A stretch of 64,000 nucleotides of DNA. Origin: Photobacterium gaetbulicola Gung47. GTDB taxonomy: Bacteria; Pseudomonadota; Gammaproteobacteria; Enterobacterales; Vibrionaceae. Location: assembly GCA_000940995.1 (NCBI GenBank), contig CP005973.1, forward strand, positions 1,860,001-1,924,000. The letters are read 5' to 3'. A program made the translations under genes and the position numbers. Shown one piece after another: positions 1 to 9,780 of the stretch. Under the pieces are notes generated by a model that worked only from the letters and a program-made list of their open reading frames with translations, made no database searches and was not told where the DNA came from. Position 1 is the stretch's first letter. Each line of letters begins with the position of its first letter.

Positions 1-313
1 CCAGCTGCATCAGAGCGGTCCATGCCACCAATTTAGATACGGACCCTATCGTCTGCCAGATGCTGTCAGCATTCATCTGGGTCCGGGTTTCGATATCCTG
101 GTAGCCGTAACCTTTTGACCACACCAGCTCTCCACCCTTAATAATGGCCGCGCCAATACTGGCTGCGGGCAGCTCGGTAAGGGCATCATTAAATAAAGTA
201 TCCAGCAGCTCCTGGTTAGTTTTGGGGTTGCCCCCCAGTACAATCGCACCGGTTGCGCCGGCTCCGGCGATGGCAGTTGCTTTCAGTAAGGTTCGTCTCG
301 ATATATTGTTCAT
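1..313 (-). CDS. Tat-exported serine hydrolase, beta-lactamase fold (partial, runs off left edge)
   Basis: My translation of the minus strand from ATG 313 gives an open frame to the window edge (about 104 residues). It starts with a twin-arginine signal (SRRTLLK followed by an Ala/Gly-rich hydrophobic stretch), so export to the periplasm is likely. Then come the typical start of a class C beta-lactamase/penicillin-binding-like hydrolase (ASIGAAIIKGGELVW, GYGYQD) and the SVSK tetrad, which fits the SxxK nucleophile motif. Only 35 bp separate it from the decarboxylase gene upstream, so it is probably the last visible gene of the biosynthetic operon. In some peptide-polyketide pathways (for example ClbP of colibactin) such hydrolases cut a prodrug after export. 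Whether that applies here is inference; an unrelated esterase role is possible. Confidence 0.8.
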   Translation of the reverse strand, partial: MNNISRRTLLKATAIAGAGATGAIVLGGNPKTNQELLDTLFNDALTELPAASIGAAIIKGGELVWSKGYGYQDIETRTQMNADSIWQTIGSVSKLVAWTALMQL

Positions 314-348
314 ATTGCTACCTAGCCTATTTATTAATCCTTCAATCG

Positions 349-1950
349 TTATGCGATTTCTATGTCCCTCGCAATTTTTGCTTGGTCCGCTAACAACGCA
401 TCAAGATCGTTTTCCCGTGTAAGCGGATTACAAAATACAGCCCTAAAAACGACTACCTCTTCTTCGCCATTAACCAGTGTGGTTGAGGAAACAAAACTAT
501 TACCGTTTATAAATTGCTCGCTCTGAATTTTCTTATTGATTTCATTGATTAACTCAATTTCAGCATACGTGAGTTTCTCCTTCGTCAATACTTTTTCTCG
601 CAGTGTCACCGGAATATAGCGATAAACGACAATATTCAACGCCGGCTCCTGAACCAGTAAAAAATTCTCTGACGATTTTATTTTCCCAGTGAAATTCTGA
701 GTAAGGGAGAGTGTTGTATCAAAAACATGCCCCATCCCTGCATCCCCCCATAGATTTAGAAGAGCATGTAGCATCAATATGGAGGCAGGCCTCGAACCCT
801 CTATGGTATAGCGGCCGAGATCATAGCTGCCTTTTTTGCACTGGTAAGCCGTATTGTTCTCTGAGTGCGAGGCAAAGCCTGGAGATTTGAAAATACACAA
901 GCTGGTTCCCATCGGTATATACAGCTGTTTGTGAGCGCAGATGGTTACCGTATCCGCCATCTCAATCCCTTTCACCAGTTCCCGGTGGTTACTGGATAAG
1001 GTATAGGCGCCGCCCCATGCTGCATCCGCATGGAAATGCACACCAAACTCTGCTGCCAACGCCCCAATTTCTTCCAATGGGTCAACACTGCCGGTTTCCG
1101 TGGCTCCAGCAATTCCGATCAAGGCCAAAACATGAATCTTACCCTTGCGGCATTCTTCCAGATTCGAACGCATCTGTGCCAGATCAACCCGGCCATGACT
1201 GTCGGTCTCTAGACGAATAACATTTCTCTCACCAAGCCCCAGTAATTTTGCGGCCTTGTCCACTGAATAGTGCATTCGCTTGGAGCCAATGACCACCACG
1301 TCTTTGAAGCCATAGTGATTCAAGGCGGAAACCAGCCCCTCTTTGGTTAAGCCCGCAAAATTTCCATCGGCCCGGAAAGCACTGTTCAGGGCATAACTCA
1401 GGCTGGTGATATTGGCCAACGTGCCCCCGCCGGTCACAACGCCCAGACAACTCTCAGGGCACTGCATGTAGCTCTCATAGAAACCAGCCTGCTTACGATA
1501 GATTTTATGGTGAACGGCCCCCAGCACCTGACGCTCTAACAGAGTCAGCACATTGGATGTTTCTACCTTGACCTGATTCTGGTTCATTCGCGAAATCACG
1601 CCCGCCACCTCAGTGATAAACTCAGGCAGCGGCGCCGTCATATGGCCCAGGAACTTAGTCGAAAAGGTATTAACCGTATGGGGGAAAACCACCGTTTCTA
1701 GAAAATCAAGGTATTCAAATGGTGCTACCGGTTGATTGCCAATATCGACACGGTCAAAACGGTGCCGACTGGTCGATAGCTTCAACCCAGAATTGATTTT
1801 CTCTTTGTTACCATGGCGGGGCAGGTCGTGGCCCAACCGTCCCGAAAATGAAAGCTGATACAACTCTCTAGCCTTGCCGACCTGAGCTATTGCGCTTTCT
1901 TCTTCGGTAGACAATAACTCACGTTCAAGCCGGCACTCCAAAAGACTCAT
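349..1950 (-). CDS. PLP-dependent group II decarboxylase, PanP-like (aspartate 1-decarboxylase type)
   Basis: 533 residues. Group II decarboxylase features are visible: the cofactor-binding stretch HADAAWGGAY and the PLP lysine in AHKQLYIPMG, followed by YTIEGSRP. This arrangement resembles the PanP-type aspartate 1-decarboxylases of Vibrionaceae, which make beta-alanine; glutamate or another acidic amino acid is also possible. The start codon overlaps the end of the megasynthase gene by 4 bp (ATGA type), so the two are translationally coupled. Inside a PKS/NRPS operon the simplest role is supply of an amine building block such as beta-alanine. It could instead decarboxylate a carrier-bound or released product. 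The fold is clear; the substrate is inferred. Confidence 0.85.
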   Translation of the reverse strand: MSLLECRLERELLSTEEESAIAQVGKARELYQLSFSGRLGHDLPRHGNKEKINSGLKLSTSRHRFDRVDIGNQPVAPFEYLDFLETVVFPHTVNTFSTKFLGHMTAPLPEFITEVAGVISRMNQNQVKVETSNVLTLLERQVLGAVHHKIYRKQAGFYESYMQCPESCLGVVTGGGTLANITSLSYALNSAFRADGNFAGLTKEGLVSALNHYGFKDVVVIGSKRMHYSVDKAAKLLGLGERNVIRLETDSHGRVDLAQMRSNLEECRKGKIHVLALIGIAGATETGSVDPLEEIGALAAEFGVHFHADAAWGGAYTLSSNHRELVKGIEMADTVTICAHKQLYIPMGTSLCIFKSPGFASHSENNTAYQCKKGSYDLGRYTIEGSRPASILMLHALLNLWGDAGMGHVFDTTLSLTQNFTGKIKSSENFLLVQEPALNIVVYRYIPVTLREKVLTKEKLTYAEIELINEINKKIQSEQFINGNSFVSSTTLVNGEEEVVVFRAVFCNPLTRENDLDALLADQAKIARDIEIA

Positions 1951-4900
1951 AGCAGTTCTCCCAAATCCATTTCAAAATCATCACTATCATTTGTCTGAGT
2001 GGCACTCACCACCCCGGCCAGAATCGCCTGTTCGGCAATTGTCCGGGCATCCATCAGCGTGGCCACGGTTAAGCCTGTACCGAAATATTCATTAATTCGA
2101 TTAACCAGACGCAGAATCACCAACGAATCGCCTCCGAGCTCGAAAAACTCATCATCCAACCCTGGCTGAATCACGCCAAGTTCATCACTCCAAAAATCCG
2201 CAACCGCTTTTTCATCCGCCGTTTCTGGAGCTCGGTAAGGAACCCCAAGTACTGGCCTTGGCCGCTTTCCGAAAGCCTTCTGGGCGTTCCCATCCAGCAT
2301 CTCATGCTCTTGTGACTGGTAATTTTCTTCTCCCTTGATAACCAATTCGAAGGTTTGCTTCTCAAACGGATAAAGCGGGAGGGCGATCCGCCGGGCATTA
2401 GGAACAGGATTAAATCGCGCCCAGTCGATATCAAAGCCGTTTTCATACAAAGAGGCAGCCGCAGTGAAGAGAGGGTCAATATCTGACGTCATCTCCTGCT
2501 TGTGGCGTGTCAAACTGATCACCGTATGCGACGATTGCAGCCCCGGATGCTGACGAATGAGTGAACCAAGGGTCTTACCCGGCCCCATATCGATAAAGAC
2601 CCGGTCAGGCTCAACCATTGCCAACTCAATGCCCTTGTTGAAGCAAACGGTCTGACGTAAATGCTTCACCCAATATGTAGGCTCAAGCACTTCATCTACC
2701 ATCCAGTCCCCTGTCAGGGTCGAAATGTATGGTTTCTCCGGGTGACTCATCGGAATGGCAGCAACCTCTGCAGCAAATTCCTCCAGAATAGAGTCCATCA
2801 TATAAGAGTGATAAGCGTGGCTAACCGGCAGGCGATTAAAAAGAATACCGTCACAATTCAATTGCACCGTTAGCTCATCGATCGATTCTCGACTTCCCGA
2901 TAGCACACACTGATTCGGTCCATTGACCGCAGCAAGGTTAACGGTATCAGATAGGTATCTTTCGACTTGCGCCTCGGTCAGCGACACACCCAGCATGCGG
3001 CCGGCGGCCGCCTGTGACATCAAGCGGCCCCTTACCACCACCAGGTTAAGGGCATCGCCGAGCGTCATCACTCCGGAGAGGGTGGCAGCCACATACTCTC
3101 CCAAGCTATGACCAATCATCCCCTCGGGAACAACTCCCCACTCCAGAACAACCCTTGCCAGCGAATACTGCACAATGAACAAAGCTGGCTGAACCAATCG
3201 AGTATCATTGAGCTTCTCCACTCCGCTTAGCTCACCGCGAATAATGGCAGTCAAATCGGCCCGCACAGAGTCCGGCAGCAAGGCCAGGCACTGCTCGGCA
3301 ACCTCACGATATGGGCTGTGAACCGCTAACAGTTCAGCGAGCATTCCCGGAAACTGTGCTCCTTGACCAGGGAACATAAGGAAAAGACTTTTTTTCTGCT
3401 CAGGCAAGATAAGGTCAACTTGCTGCTCCAATAACAACCGGGCACTATCCGGTGTTTGGCACACTATCGCCTGACGACAGGCTAAATGCGTTCTCCCGAC
3501 AGCCAAAGTATGGGCAAGATCTCTAAGCGACGGCTGTGTGCCCTTACCGAGAAATGCTGCCAGTTGGCGCATATTTGCAGCCAGAGCCGCTGTCGTTTTG
3601 GCCGAAACCGGGATTACCGCCCAGTTGACATCGTCCTCGTCTGTTTCCTGCACTTTAGGAGGCTCTTCAACGACCATGTGTGCATTGGTTCCGCCAATCC
3701 CAAATGAGCTGATGCCGGCACGGTAAGGGGACGGTGCTCCCTGCCAGTCCCAGAGTGTGTGATTGACCTCTAGCCCAGCCGAGGCAAAATCAATCTGAGG
3801 GTTAGGGGTACGGTAGTTAAGTGAAGCTGGAACCTGCCGGTAGCGAACCGCCAGCGCACTTTTGATTAGCCCGGCCATACCCGCTGCAGCTTCGGCATGA
3901 CCGATATTGGATTTGACCGAACCCAACCTGCAAGGCGGTGTCTTCCTCCCGCTGAAGATATTGGCCAGCGCCCTGACTTCAATTGGATCACCAAGCTGAG
4001 TGGCCGTTCCGTGTGCCTCGACATAGCCGATAGAATGGGGCGTTACCTGCGCATCTTCCTGTGCACGGCGTATCACCTCCTCCTGGCCCTGGACTCCCGG
4101 AGCTAAATAACCCGCCTTACGATGCCCGTCATTATTCACCGCAGTGCCCTTGATCACCGCAATTATATTGTCACCATCCCGAAGGGCATTATCGAGCAAC
4201 TTCAGGACAACAACCCCGACCCCATCGGTGAAAATTGTACCGTCAGCCTCCGCATCAAATGGTCGGCACATTCCGCTTTGTGAAAGCATCATACCATTCT
4301 GACGCCTATAGCCTTGCTTCACAGGTCTTACCGATGCAGCCCCCGCAAGGGCTATATTACAGTTGCCTTCCCGCAGGGCTTGAACCGCCATGTGAGTTGC
4401 GACCAGCCCAGTAGAACAGGCAGTCTGAACCGTCACAGCCGGTCCTGTTAGCCCGATAGCATAAGCAATACGGGTGGCGATAAAGTCTCGGTCTGCAAGG
4501 GTATGCAGTGTCATCGTATCCGAAAGCTCCCTGCCCGAAACAACATCGGCAGCCCTGCTCATCCAATCCATATTGCAGCTGCTACTCGCACCAAGATACA
4601 GACCAATTGTGTCGGCGCTTGCTGATGGGACATAACCGGCACTCTCCATCGCATGCCAACATTGCTGGTGAAGTAGCCTCGACTGAGGATCCATCAGCTC
4701 AGCATCTTTCAACGAGTAACCGAAGAAGGCGGCATCAAATTCGTTACTGCCTTCGACTGCACCTCCCCTAGCGACATAATCCTCATGGCGATACAAGGAA
4801 GGGTCGAGGCCCGCTTCAGATAACTCCTGTTCGGTGAACCCCCTCATCAGTTCCTGACCATCAACCAGTTTCTGCCAGAACTCATCAACATTTGCCGCTC

Positions 4901-7250
4901 CGGGGAAAACACCAGCCATCCCGATAATGGCAATATCCTTGCGCATCGTTTCCCGGCCAGCTACCACTGAGGCCACCTTTGAACTACTGGTATTGCTACT
5001 TGTATCCTTGTCCTGCTTGATGCTCAGCCCCCCGGACACCAGCTCTTGCATCAACTTCAAGCTAGGAGCCTCAAACAGTGCAATAACATCAAGGTTCAGG
5101 TCGAATTGACGGTTGATCTGCCCAATCAACTGCGCCGACAAGACGGAATTACCGCCAAGTTCAAAAAAGTTCGCGCTCTCGTCAAGATCATCGATATTGA
5201 GGACCGAAGCCCAGATATTGCGCAGCCGAATGGCGAGCTCAGAGGCCCGAGCAGGCCGTCTCCCGCTAGCCATTCGGGCCGATAACTGCCCGTCAATCGC
5301 CTTGAGCCTAGCCGTATAATCATCAGCTTGTAATGATTCCTGCAGTGCAACTCGCTTAATCTTCCCGATGCTTGTCCGAGGAAATTGCTGCTCGGTTAGA
5401 GGCAGTACCGCCGAAGCTGCCAAGCCAGTTGCTTTGGCCAGTGTCCCTTTAATGGCCGCGATCTGGGATAGGTAATAACTGTCATTATGTTCAACATTTT
5501 CCTCGTCATCAGGCACGTAGAAAACCGCAACAGACTCCTCAGACTGACGGCGGTCGCCGACAACAGCAACATGGCCGCAGCGGATCCCTTCGACACTGGC
5601 TACCACTGACTCCAACTGGTGACTGCAAAAATTAGCACCATTGACAATAATCACATCCTTGAGCCTGCCGGTAACAAACAGTCTTTGGCGATCTATAAAA
5701 CCAAGATCCCCTGTTCCGAACCAACCGTTGCCTTCATGGCACATCTTCCGACCCAGCAACTGAATTTCCCCAATTTCACGCTCCTTGAGCAGTTGCTGAT
5801 TCTTCCCAACAACTCGCATCGACAACCCAGGAAGGATACGCCCCAACGAAGTGACATGCGTCCGTAGCTCTCCGCCTCTGTCACTAGCTTGCAACTCCAT
5901 GACACTCTCTGCTGGCGACCAAGCACGCTCAAAAGTCACCCCTGCGGCAGCCTCAGCCATACCATATGAAGGTTGGATCACATTCGGACGAAGACCTGTC
6001 GATTCAAACTGCCGAATAAATCGTGTAACCGTTTTCCCTGACACCGCCTCCCCGCCACTGACGATTTGTTCAAGTTGAGATAGATCAGATACGCCATGCT
6101 CCGGAGTACAGGCTAACTGCTCCAGCACCAACCGGAAAGCGAAGTTGGGAGCAAAGCAGTGACTAACTCGGTAGTGTTCCAGTTGCCGTAGCCAATACAG
6201 AGGATCGGCCAGTACCAATGGCGTTGCTAGATGGACTTGCTGTCGACCAAGGTATACATCGTGGATATGTGCCGCCAACAAAGCGATTACATGATCAAAA
6301 GGCAGCCAGTTCAGAGATACATGATTGCCGTGATATCCACAAAACTGGTTCACTGCGTAAATCTGATCCAATACTGCCGTTTCGGTGATGGGGATAACCT
6401 TGGCTTCCCCTGTACTTCCTGACGTAAGCTGGTAAAACAAAGGACAAACCGCTTCGATGGGGGCTGGCGCCAATATGTGCTGAGTGGTGAAACGAAGCTG
6501 CTCGCTGACATTCAGTAACTCTGCACCAGCAAGGATCTCGACCGCCTCACCAATCCTCTTGGCACCTTCGTCGCAGCAGAGCACAAATTCTGGCTCTAAG
6601 ACCGAAATGGCCTGGCCCAGTTTATTTTGATGGATATCATCCCCATGATAATCTGGTGCCAGCATCACTGTCAGCGACGACCGCCCGGCCAGTACACATC
6701 CCCAGAATGCTGTTATGTAAACAGACAGCTCACCAGCCACCAGCACCACAGTTTTTGCACTACTTTCTTCTCTGTTAACTAAATGCATTGACACTTTCGT
6801 TGCATCTTGATGCAGCTGGCGATAGGTAATATTTTTCTCATCACCATTCGCTTCATGAAACGTCAGCGTTTTTTCGGGGAAGTTTTCAGCTGTGCGCAAA
6901 AATGCTTCTGCTACCGTTTTGGGTGAGCATTCAGGTGTGCTAATGGCATCACCTTTGCATATTGCATCGTCAATAAGGTTCACCATTTGGATAGCTATCT
7001 TGTCTTGAAGGGCGGGGAATTGTTTCATCCAGCCCGCGTAAATTTCTCTTTCTACATTTATATCCATTGAAGTCAAAAATAGAGTTACTGTCACCACACC
7101 ATCGTTGGCGTAAACTAATACATCTGCAACGGCTTCTCGGTGAGAAAGCTCTAGTTTAATCGCATTCTCAATTTGGGATAAAACAACACTCGATGAATTT
7201 TCGAAATATGATTCCATAAGTACCGACAATTGGCTCCATCGCTCTGTCAT
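1947..7250 (-). CDS. Hybrid megasynthase: acyl-AMP ligase / carrier / KS / AT / carrier
   Basis: 1767 residues from ATG 7250, chosen because GAGGAG lies 8 bp upstream; an upstream in-frame start would add 13 residues. Domain order: N-terminal region 1-110; adenylate-forming ligase about 115-640 (TSGSTG at 276-281, GTGDLG at 512-517, GRLKD at 528-532); carrier about 672-740 (GGNS, Ser702); ketosynthase about 771-1200 with the full triad (Cys945, His1080, His1118); acyltransferase about 1288-1590 (GHSLG, Ser1382; HAYH at 1478-1481, which resembles malonyl-type HAFH); carrier about 1675-1745 (GGDS, Ser1709). There is no KR, DH, condensation or thioesterase domain. It therefore loads an acid, extends it once by an apparently malonate-derived unit, and passes it on. 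The acidic tail DDFEMDLGELL could be a docking motif. The loading substrate cannot be read from the sequence. Confidence 0.92.
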   Translation of the reverse strand: MTERWSQLSVLMESYFENSSSVVLSQIENAIKLELSHREAVADVLVYANDGVVTVTLFLTSMDINVEREIYAGWMKQFPALQDKIAIQMVNLIDDAICKGDAISTPECSPKTVAEAFLRTAENFPEKTLTFHEANGDEKNITYRQLHQDATKVSMHLVNREESSAKTVVLVAGELSVYITAFWGCVLAGRSSLTVMLAPDYHGDDIHQNKLGQAISVLEPEFVLCCDEGAKRIGEAVEILAGAELLNVSEQLRFTTQHILAPAPIEAVCPLFYQLTSGSTGEAKVIPITETAVLDQIYAVNQFCGYHGNHVSLNWLPFDHVIALLAAHIHDVYLGRQQVHLATPLVLADPLYWLRQLEHYRVSHCFAPNFAFRLVLEQLACTPEHGVSDLSQLEQIVSGGEAVSGKTVTRFIRQFESTGLRPNVIQPSYGMAEAAAGVTFERAWSPAESVMELQASDRGGELRTHVTSLGRILPGLSMRVVGKNQQLLKEREIGEIQLLGRKMCHEGNGWFGTGDLGFIDRQRLFVTGRLKDVIIVNGANFCSHQLESVVASVEGIRCGHVAVVGDRRQSEESVAVFYVPDDEENVEHNDSYYLSQIAAIKGTLAKATGLAASAVLPLTEQQFPRTSIGKIKRVALQESLQADDYTARLKAIDGQLSARMASGRRPARASELAIRLRNIWASVLNIDDLDESANFFELGGNSVLSAQLIGQINRQFDLNLDVIALFEAPSLKLMQELVSGGLSIKQDKDTSSNTSSSKVASVVAGRETMRKDIAIIGMAGVFPGAANVDEFWQKLVDGQELMRGFTEQELSEAGLDPSLYRHEDYVARGGAVEGSNEFDAAFFGYSLKDAELMDPQSRLLHQQCWHAMESAGYVPSASADTIGLYLGASSSCNMDWMSRAADVVSGRELSDTMTLHTLADRDFIATRIAYAIGLTGPAVTVQTACSTGLVATHMAVQALREGNCNIALAGAASVRPVKQGYRRQNGMMLSQSGMCRPFDAEADGTIFTDGVGVVVLKLLDNALRDGDNIIAVIKGTAVNNDGHRKAGYLAPGVQGQEEVIRRAQEDAQVTPHSIGYVEAHGTATQLGDPIEVRALANIFSGRKTPPCRLGSVKSNIGHAEAAAGMAGLIKSALAVRYRQVPASLNYRTPNPQIDFASAGLEVNHTLWDWQGAPSPYRAGISSFGIGGTNAHMVVEEPPKVQETDEDDVNWAVIPVSAKTTAALAANMRQLAAFLGKGTQPSLRDLAHTLAVGRTHLACRQAIVCQTPDSARLLLEQQVDLILPEQKKSLFLMFPGQGAQFPGMLAELLAVHSPYREVAEQCLALLPDSVRADLTAIIRGELSGVEKLNDTRLVQPALFIVQYSLARVVLEWGVVPEGMIGHSLGEYVAATLSGVMTLGDALNLVVVRGRLMSQAAAGRMLGVSLTEAQVERYLSDTVNLAAVNGPNQCVLSGSRESIDELTVQLNCDGILFNRLPVSHAYHSYMMDSILEEFAAEVAAIPMSHPEKPYISTLTGDWMVDEVLEPTYWVKHLRQTVCFNKGIELAMVEPDRVFIDMGPGKTLGSLIRQHPGLQSSHTVISLTRHKQEMTSDIDPLFTAAASLYENGFDIDWARFNPVPNARRIALPLYPFEKQTFELVIKGEENYQSQEHEMLDGNAQKAFGKRPRPVLGVPYRAPETADEKAVADFWSDELGVIQPGLDDEFFELGGDSLVILRLVNRINEYFGTGLTVATLMDARTIAEQAILAGVVSATQTNDSDDFEMDLGELL

Positions 7251-7298
7251 TTCTAACTCCTCTGAATATAAATATAAAAATAAAGGCACTCAAAAAAA

Positions 7299-8402
7299 TC
7301 AGCGATTGTTAACCATACAAGTCGATATAACCGCCTGACTACAGTACTGTCCTTTTTCATAAGGTGGATAAAAAAAGGATACCGATTCAAACCCGGACTC
7401 TATTAATAATTGTTCCCAATTTTCAGCATCTATAAGTGGTGAAAAGGGAATGCGCTCATTGTCACTAAATAACCACCACCCTTCGGTCAGACCAAACGTA
7501 ATCGTGGCAAATACCGAAAATGCCACCAACTCATTAATTATCAGCACACCACCAGGCCGCAACAACTTAACAATATTATTGATAACAGGACGGATTGATG
7601 AAGTGGCATGCAGTACATTGGAAGCATAGATGACATCAAATGTTCCGTTGCCGGTTATTGTTTCATCATCTGAATCTTCAATATCCAACACCTCAAATGA
7701 GGTAAAAGGATATTGCGCCGCAAATTGTTTTTCGGCGTCTTTTACCAGAGTAAGAGAGATATCACTAATACAGAGCTCAGCCATACTGTTCGAACGTTCC
7801 ATCTCTTTGATCACCGCTCGTGTCGTCGCACAGGTACCGGCACCAATTTCAAGCACTCTCGGCAATGGTTCACTCGAACCTACGGCCCGTTGTAGTACTG
7901 AAACCACCTGCTGGGCCACTTTTTTATTGAATTCGTCTTGCAGCTCATTTCCACGGTAGGTATTGGCTACCATCTCCGAGCGGCCTTGCGGAAACAGTAC
8001 TTCAAGCCCGTCGGCTTTTCCCGCAATTACGGCAGGCAAACTTTTTGCGCATTGGAGCAATAACGTCATATGAGCATCGATAGCAGGACAGCTCAAAATA
8101 AGGCTTTCTTTCAGAGCAGCAAGTGTCTTGATCGACTTAATATTTTCTTTTTTTAATTGAATTTTTTCATCTTGTCCGTTTTCAATTAAAAGTCCAGCTT
8201 TATCCAGAGCTGAAATACAGGCAAAGAGTAAAGTTTCTTTATTTTCTCCAGTAGGAATAGATGATATTGAGAATCCATTTCCCCTATCATCCCCTAATTT
8301 TAAAAGTGCATGTGCAATAAGGTGAGTTGCGATGTATTCTATACCAGACAAAGCATCTATATAATTATTTAATTGTTCCAATTTGATTTTTTCGCTAAGC
8401 AT
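7299..8402 (-). CDS. SAM-dependent methyltransferase, PKS C-methyltransferase-like
   Basis: 367 residues. The N-terminal third is helical (MLSEKIKLEQ onward) and looks like the lid region that precedes methyltransferase domains in polyketide synthases. The Rossmann part follows, with glycine-rich motif I LEIGAGTCATT, an acidic residue in CISDIS for the ribose of SAM, and VIYASNVLHAT as motif IV. It lies 48 bp upstream of the megasynthase and 19 bp downstream of the HlyD-type gene, so it is co-transcribed. The likely job is methylation of a carrier-bound intermediate or of the released product. C- versus O-/N-methylation cannot be decided from sequence. Confidence 0.8.
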   Translation of the reverse strand: MLSEKIKLEQLNNYIDALSGIEYIATHLIAHALLKLGDDRGNGFSISSIPTGENKETLLFACISALDKAGLLIENGQDEKIQLKKENIKSIKTLAALKESLILSCPAIDAHMTLLLQCAKSLPAVIAGKADGLEVLFPQGRSEMVANTYRGNELQDEFNKKVAQQVVSVLQRAVGSSEPLPRVLEIGAGTCATTRAVIKEMERSNSMAELCISDISLTLVKDAEKQFAAQYPFTSFEVLDIEDSDDETITGNGTFDVIYASNVLHATSSIRPVINNIVKLLRPGGVLIINELVAFSVFATITFGLTEGWWLFSDNERIPFSPLIDAENWEQLLIESGFESVSFFYPPYEKGQYCSQAVISTCMVNNR

Positions 8403-8421
8403 AATATCAAACCATTATTTT

Positions 8422-9780
8422 TTAACGCTCACTGAAAGCATTATCTTTTATTTGAATTAGCGGGGACAAGAAATATTCAATTAGCTTTCTTTCTCCAGTT
8501 TTGATCTCACTTAACACAGACATCCCTGGAGTTAACTTCAAAGGATTACCATGATAGTCGAGAGACTGCTGATCCAATTTAATTTTCACCTCAAAATACA
8601 ATCCGCTCTCGACAAACTCTATGGCATCAGGTGAAACCGACTTTACTATTCCGGTTAACTTTCCATACTGAGTATAGGGGTAACTCTCAACTTTAATCAC
8701 CGCTTCAGCCCCAAGCCGGACAAAGCCAATATCCCGGTTAGGTACATACGCAACGACTTCAAGTTCAGTTTCATCTGGAATAATCTGCATGACCGGCTGG
8801 GCTTCTAGCAACACTTCACCAGCTCGATATGCCTGCAGACGGTGTACAATGCCGGACACCGGTGCTCGCAACTGACTGTGGGCTATACGGGTATCAACCC
8901 TTTTCAATTCCTCTCTAGCAGCACTTAATTCCTCAAGTGCATTTAACCGCTCAGTCGCTACAGCACTTTTCACCGCAGCTTGATAGCTGAGCATTTCCTG
9001 CCTCACCTGCCTGATTGAGGCCTCGATGCGCATTTCCCTTTGCCTCAAAACATAGAGCTCCTTCTCATCGGCAATCAAGTTCCTTCGCTCATCAAGCCAA
9101 GACAGCCGAGATAATACTTTCTGCTCACTCAGCACCCGTTTAGCATTTTCTTGTTCGGCAGATATCGCCAGAAACTGTTCCAGCTTATCAATGGATGCGA
9201 TAACTTCAGCTTTCTCTGCTAATCTCTCCTGTTCCTTACCATCGAATTTTTCTAGCTCAGCAAAATAACTGTTAATTTCCGAATTCATTTTCATCTGCTG
9301 ATGTTTAACGAAATCCGGATCTAGGTTCTTTGCACCTTTGAGGATGCCATAGCTTCTGTGAAGCTCATCAAAAGCTCTATCCGTCATTTCCAGACGATCT
9401 AAGATCAAATTCTGATAGGCAATTTTCCGCTCGATATGTACCTTATCAACATCGAAATCGGTAGTGTCCAACTCTAACAGCAATTGCCCGGCCGATACCT
9501 GCTCACCCTCTCTAACCAACAATCGGCTAATTTTCCCAACCGCTACTGGCTGAATCCTAGTCAAGTGTGAAACCGTCTCTATTTTGCCTCCTCCCGACAC
9601 CAAGATATTAATGTGTCCCAAAGATGCCCAGAGTGCGAATCCTCCAAAAATTAAGCAAATCACCAATAGCATTAACTGTGCAGCTACTGCTGGCGGATGC
9701 TGCTGCAACCGTATCATTGCCGGAGAAAAAGACATATCGTCATGTGGGACAAGTTTGGGGTTTAGCCATCGACCAAACAT
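8422..9780 (-). CDS. HlyD-family membrane fusion protein (type I secretion adaptor)
   Basis: 452 residues with the HlyD plan: a short cytoplasmic N-terminus, one transmembrane helix at about 35-57 (LMLLVICLIFGGFALWA), a first half lipoyl/barrel segment, a long Glu/Lys/Leu-rich coiled coil (about 110-300), and a second lipoyl half plus beta-barrel (RAPVSGIV ... LTPGMSVLSEIKTG). It bridges the inner-membrane ABC exporter to an outer-membrane TolC-type channel, which is not in this window. Its start overlaps the end of the HlyB-type gene by 19 bp. In this operon it probably exports the megasynthase product, although this adaptor family usually serves proteins or peptides. Confidence 0.88.
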   Translation of the reverse strand: MFGRWLNPKLVPHDDMSFSPAMIRLQQHPPAVAAQLMLLVICLIFGGFALWASLGHINILVSGGGKIETVSHLTRIQPVAVGKISRLLVREGEQVSAGQLLLELDTTDFDVDKVHIERKIAYQNLILDRLEMTDRAFDELHRSYGILKGAKNLDPDFVKHQQMKMNSEINSYFAELEKFDGKEQERLAEKAEVIASIDKLEQFLAISAEQENAKRVLSEQKVLSRLSWLDERRNLIADEKELYVLRQREMRIEASIRQVRQEMLSYQAAVKSAVATERLNALEELSAAREELKRVDTRIAHSQLRAPVSGIVHRLQAYRAGEVLLEAQPVMQIIPDETELEVVAYVPNRDIGFVRLGAEAVIKVESYPYTQYGKLTGIVKSVSPDAIEFVESGLYFEVKIKLDQQSLDYHGNPLKLTPGMSVLSEIKTGERKLIEYFLSPLIQIKDNAFSER

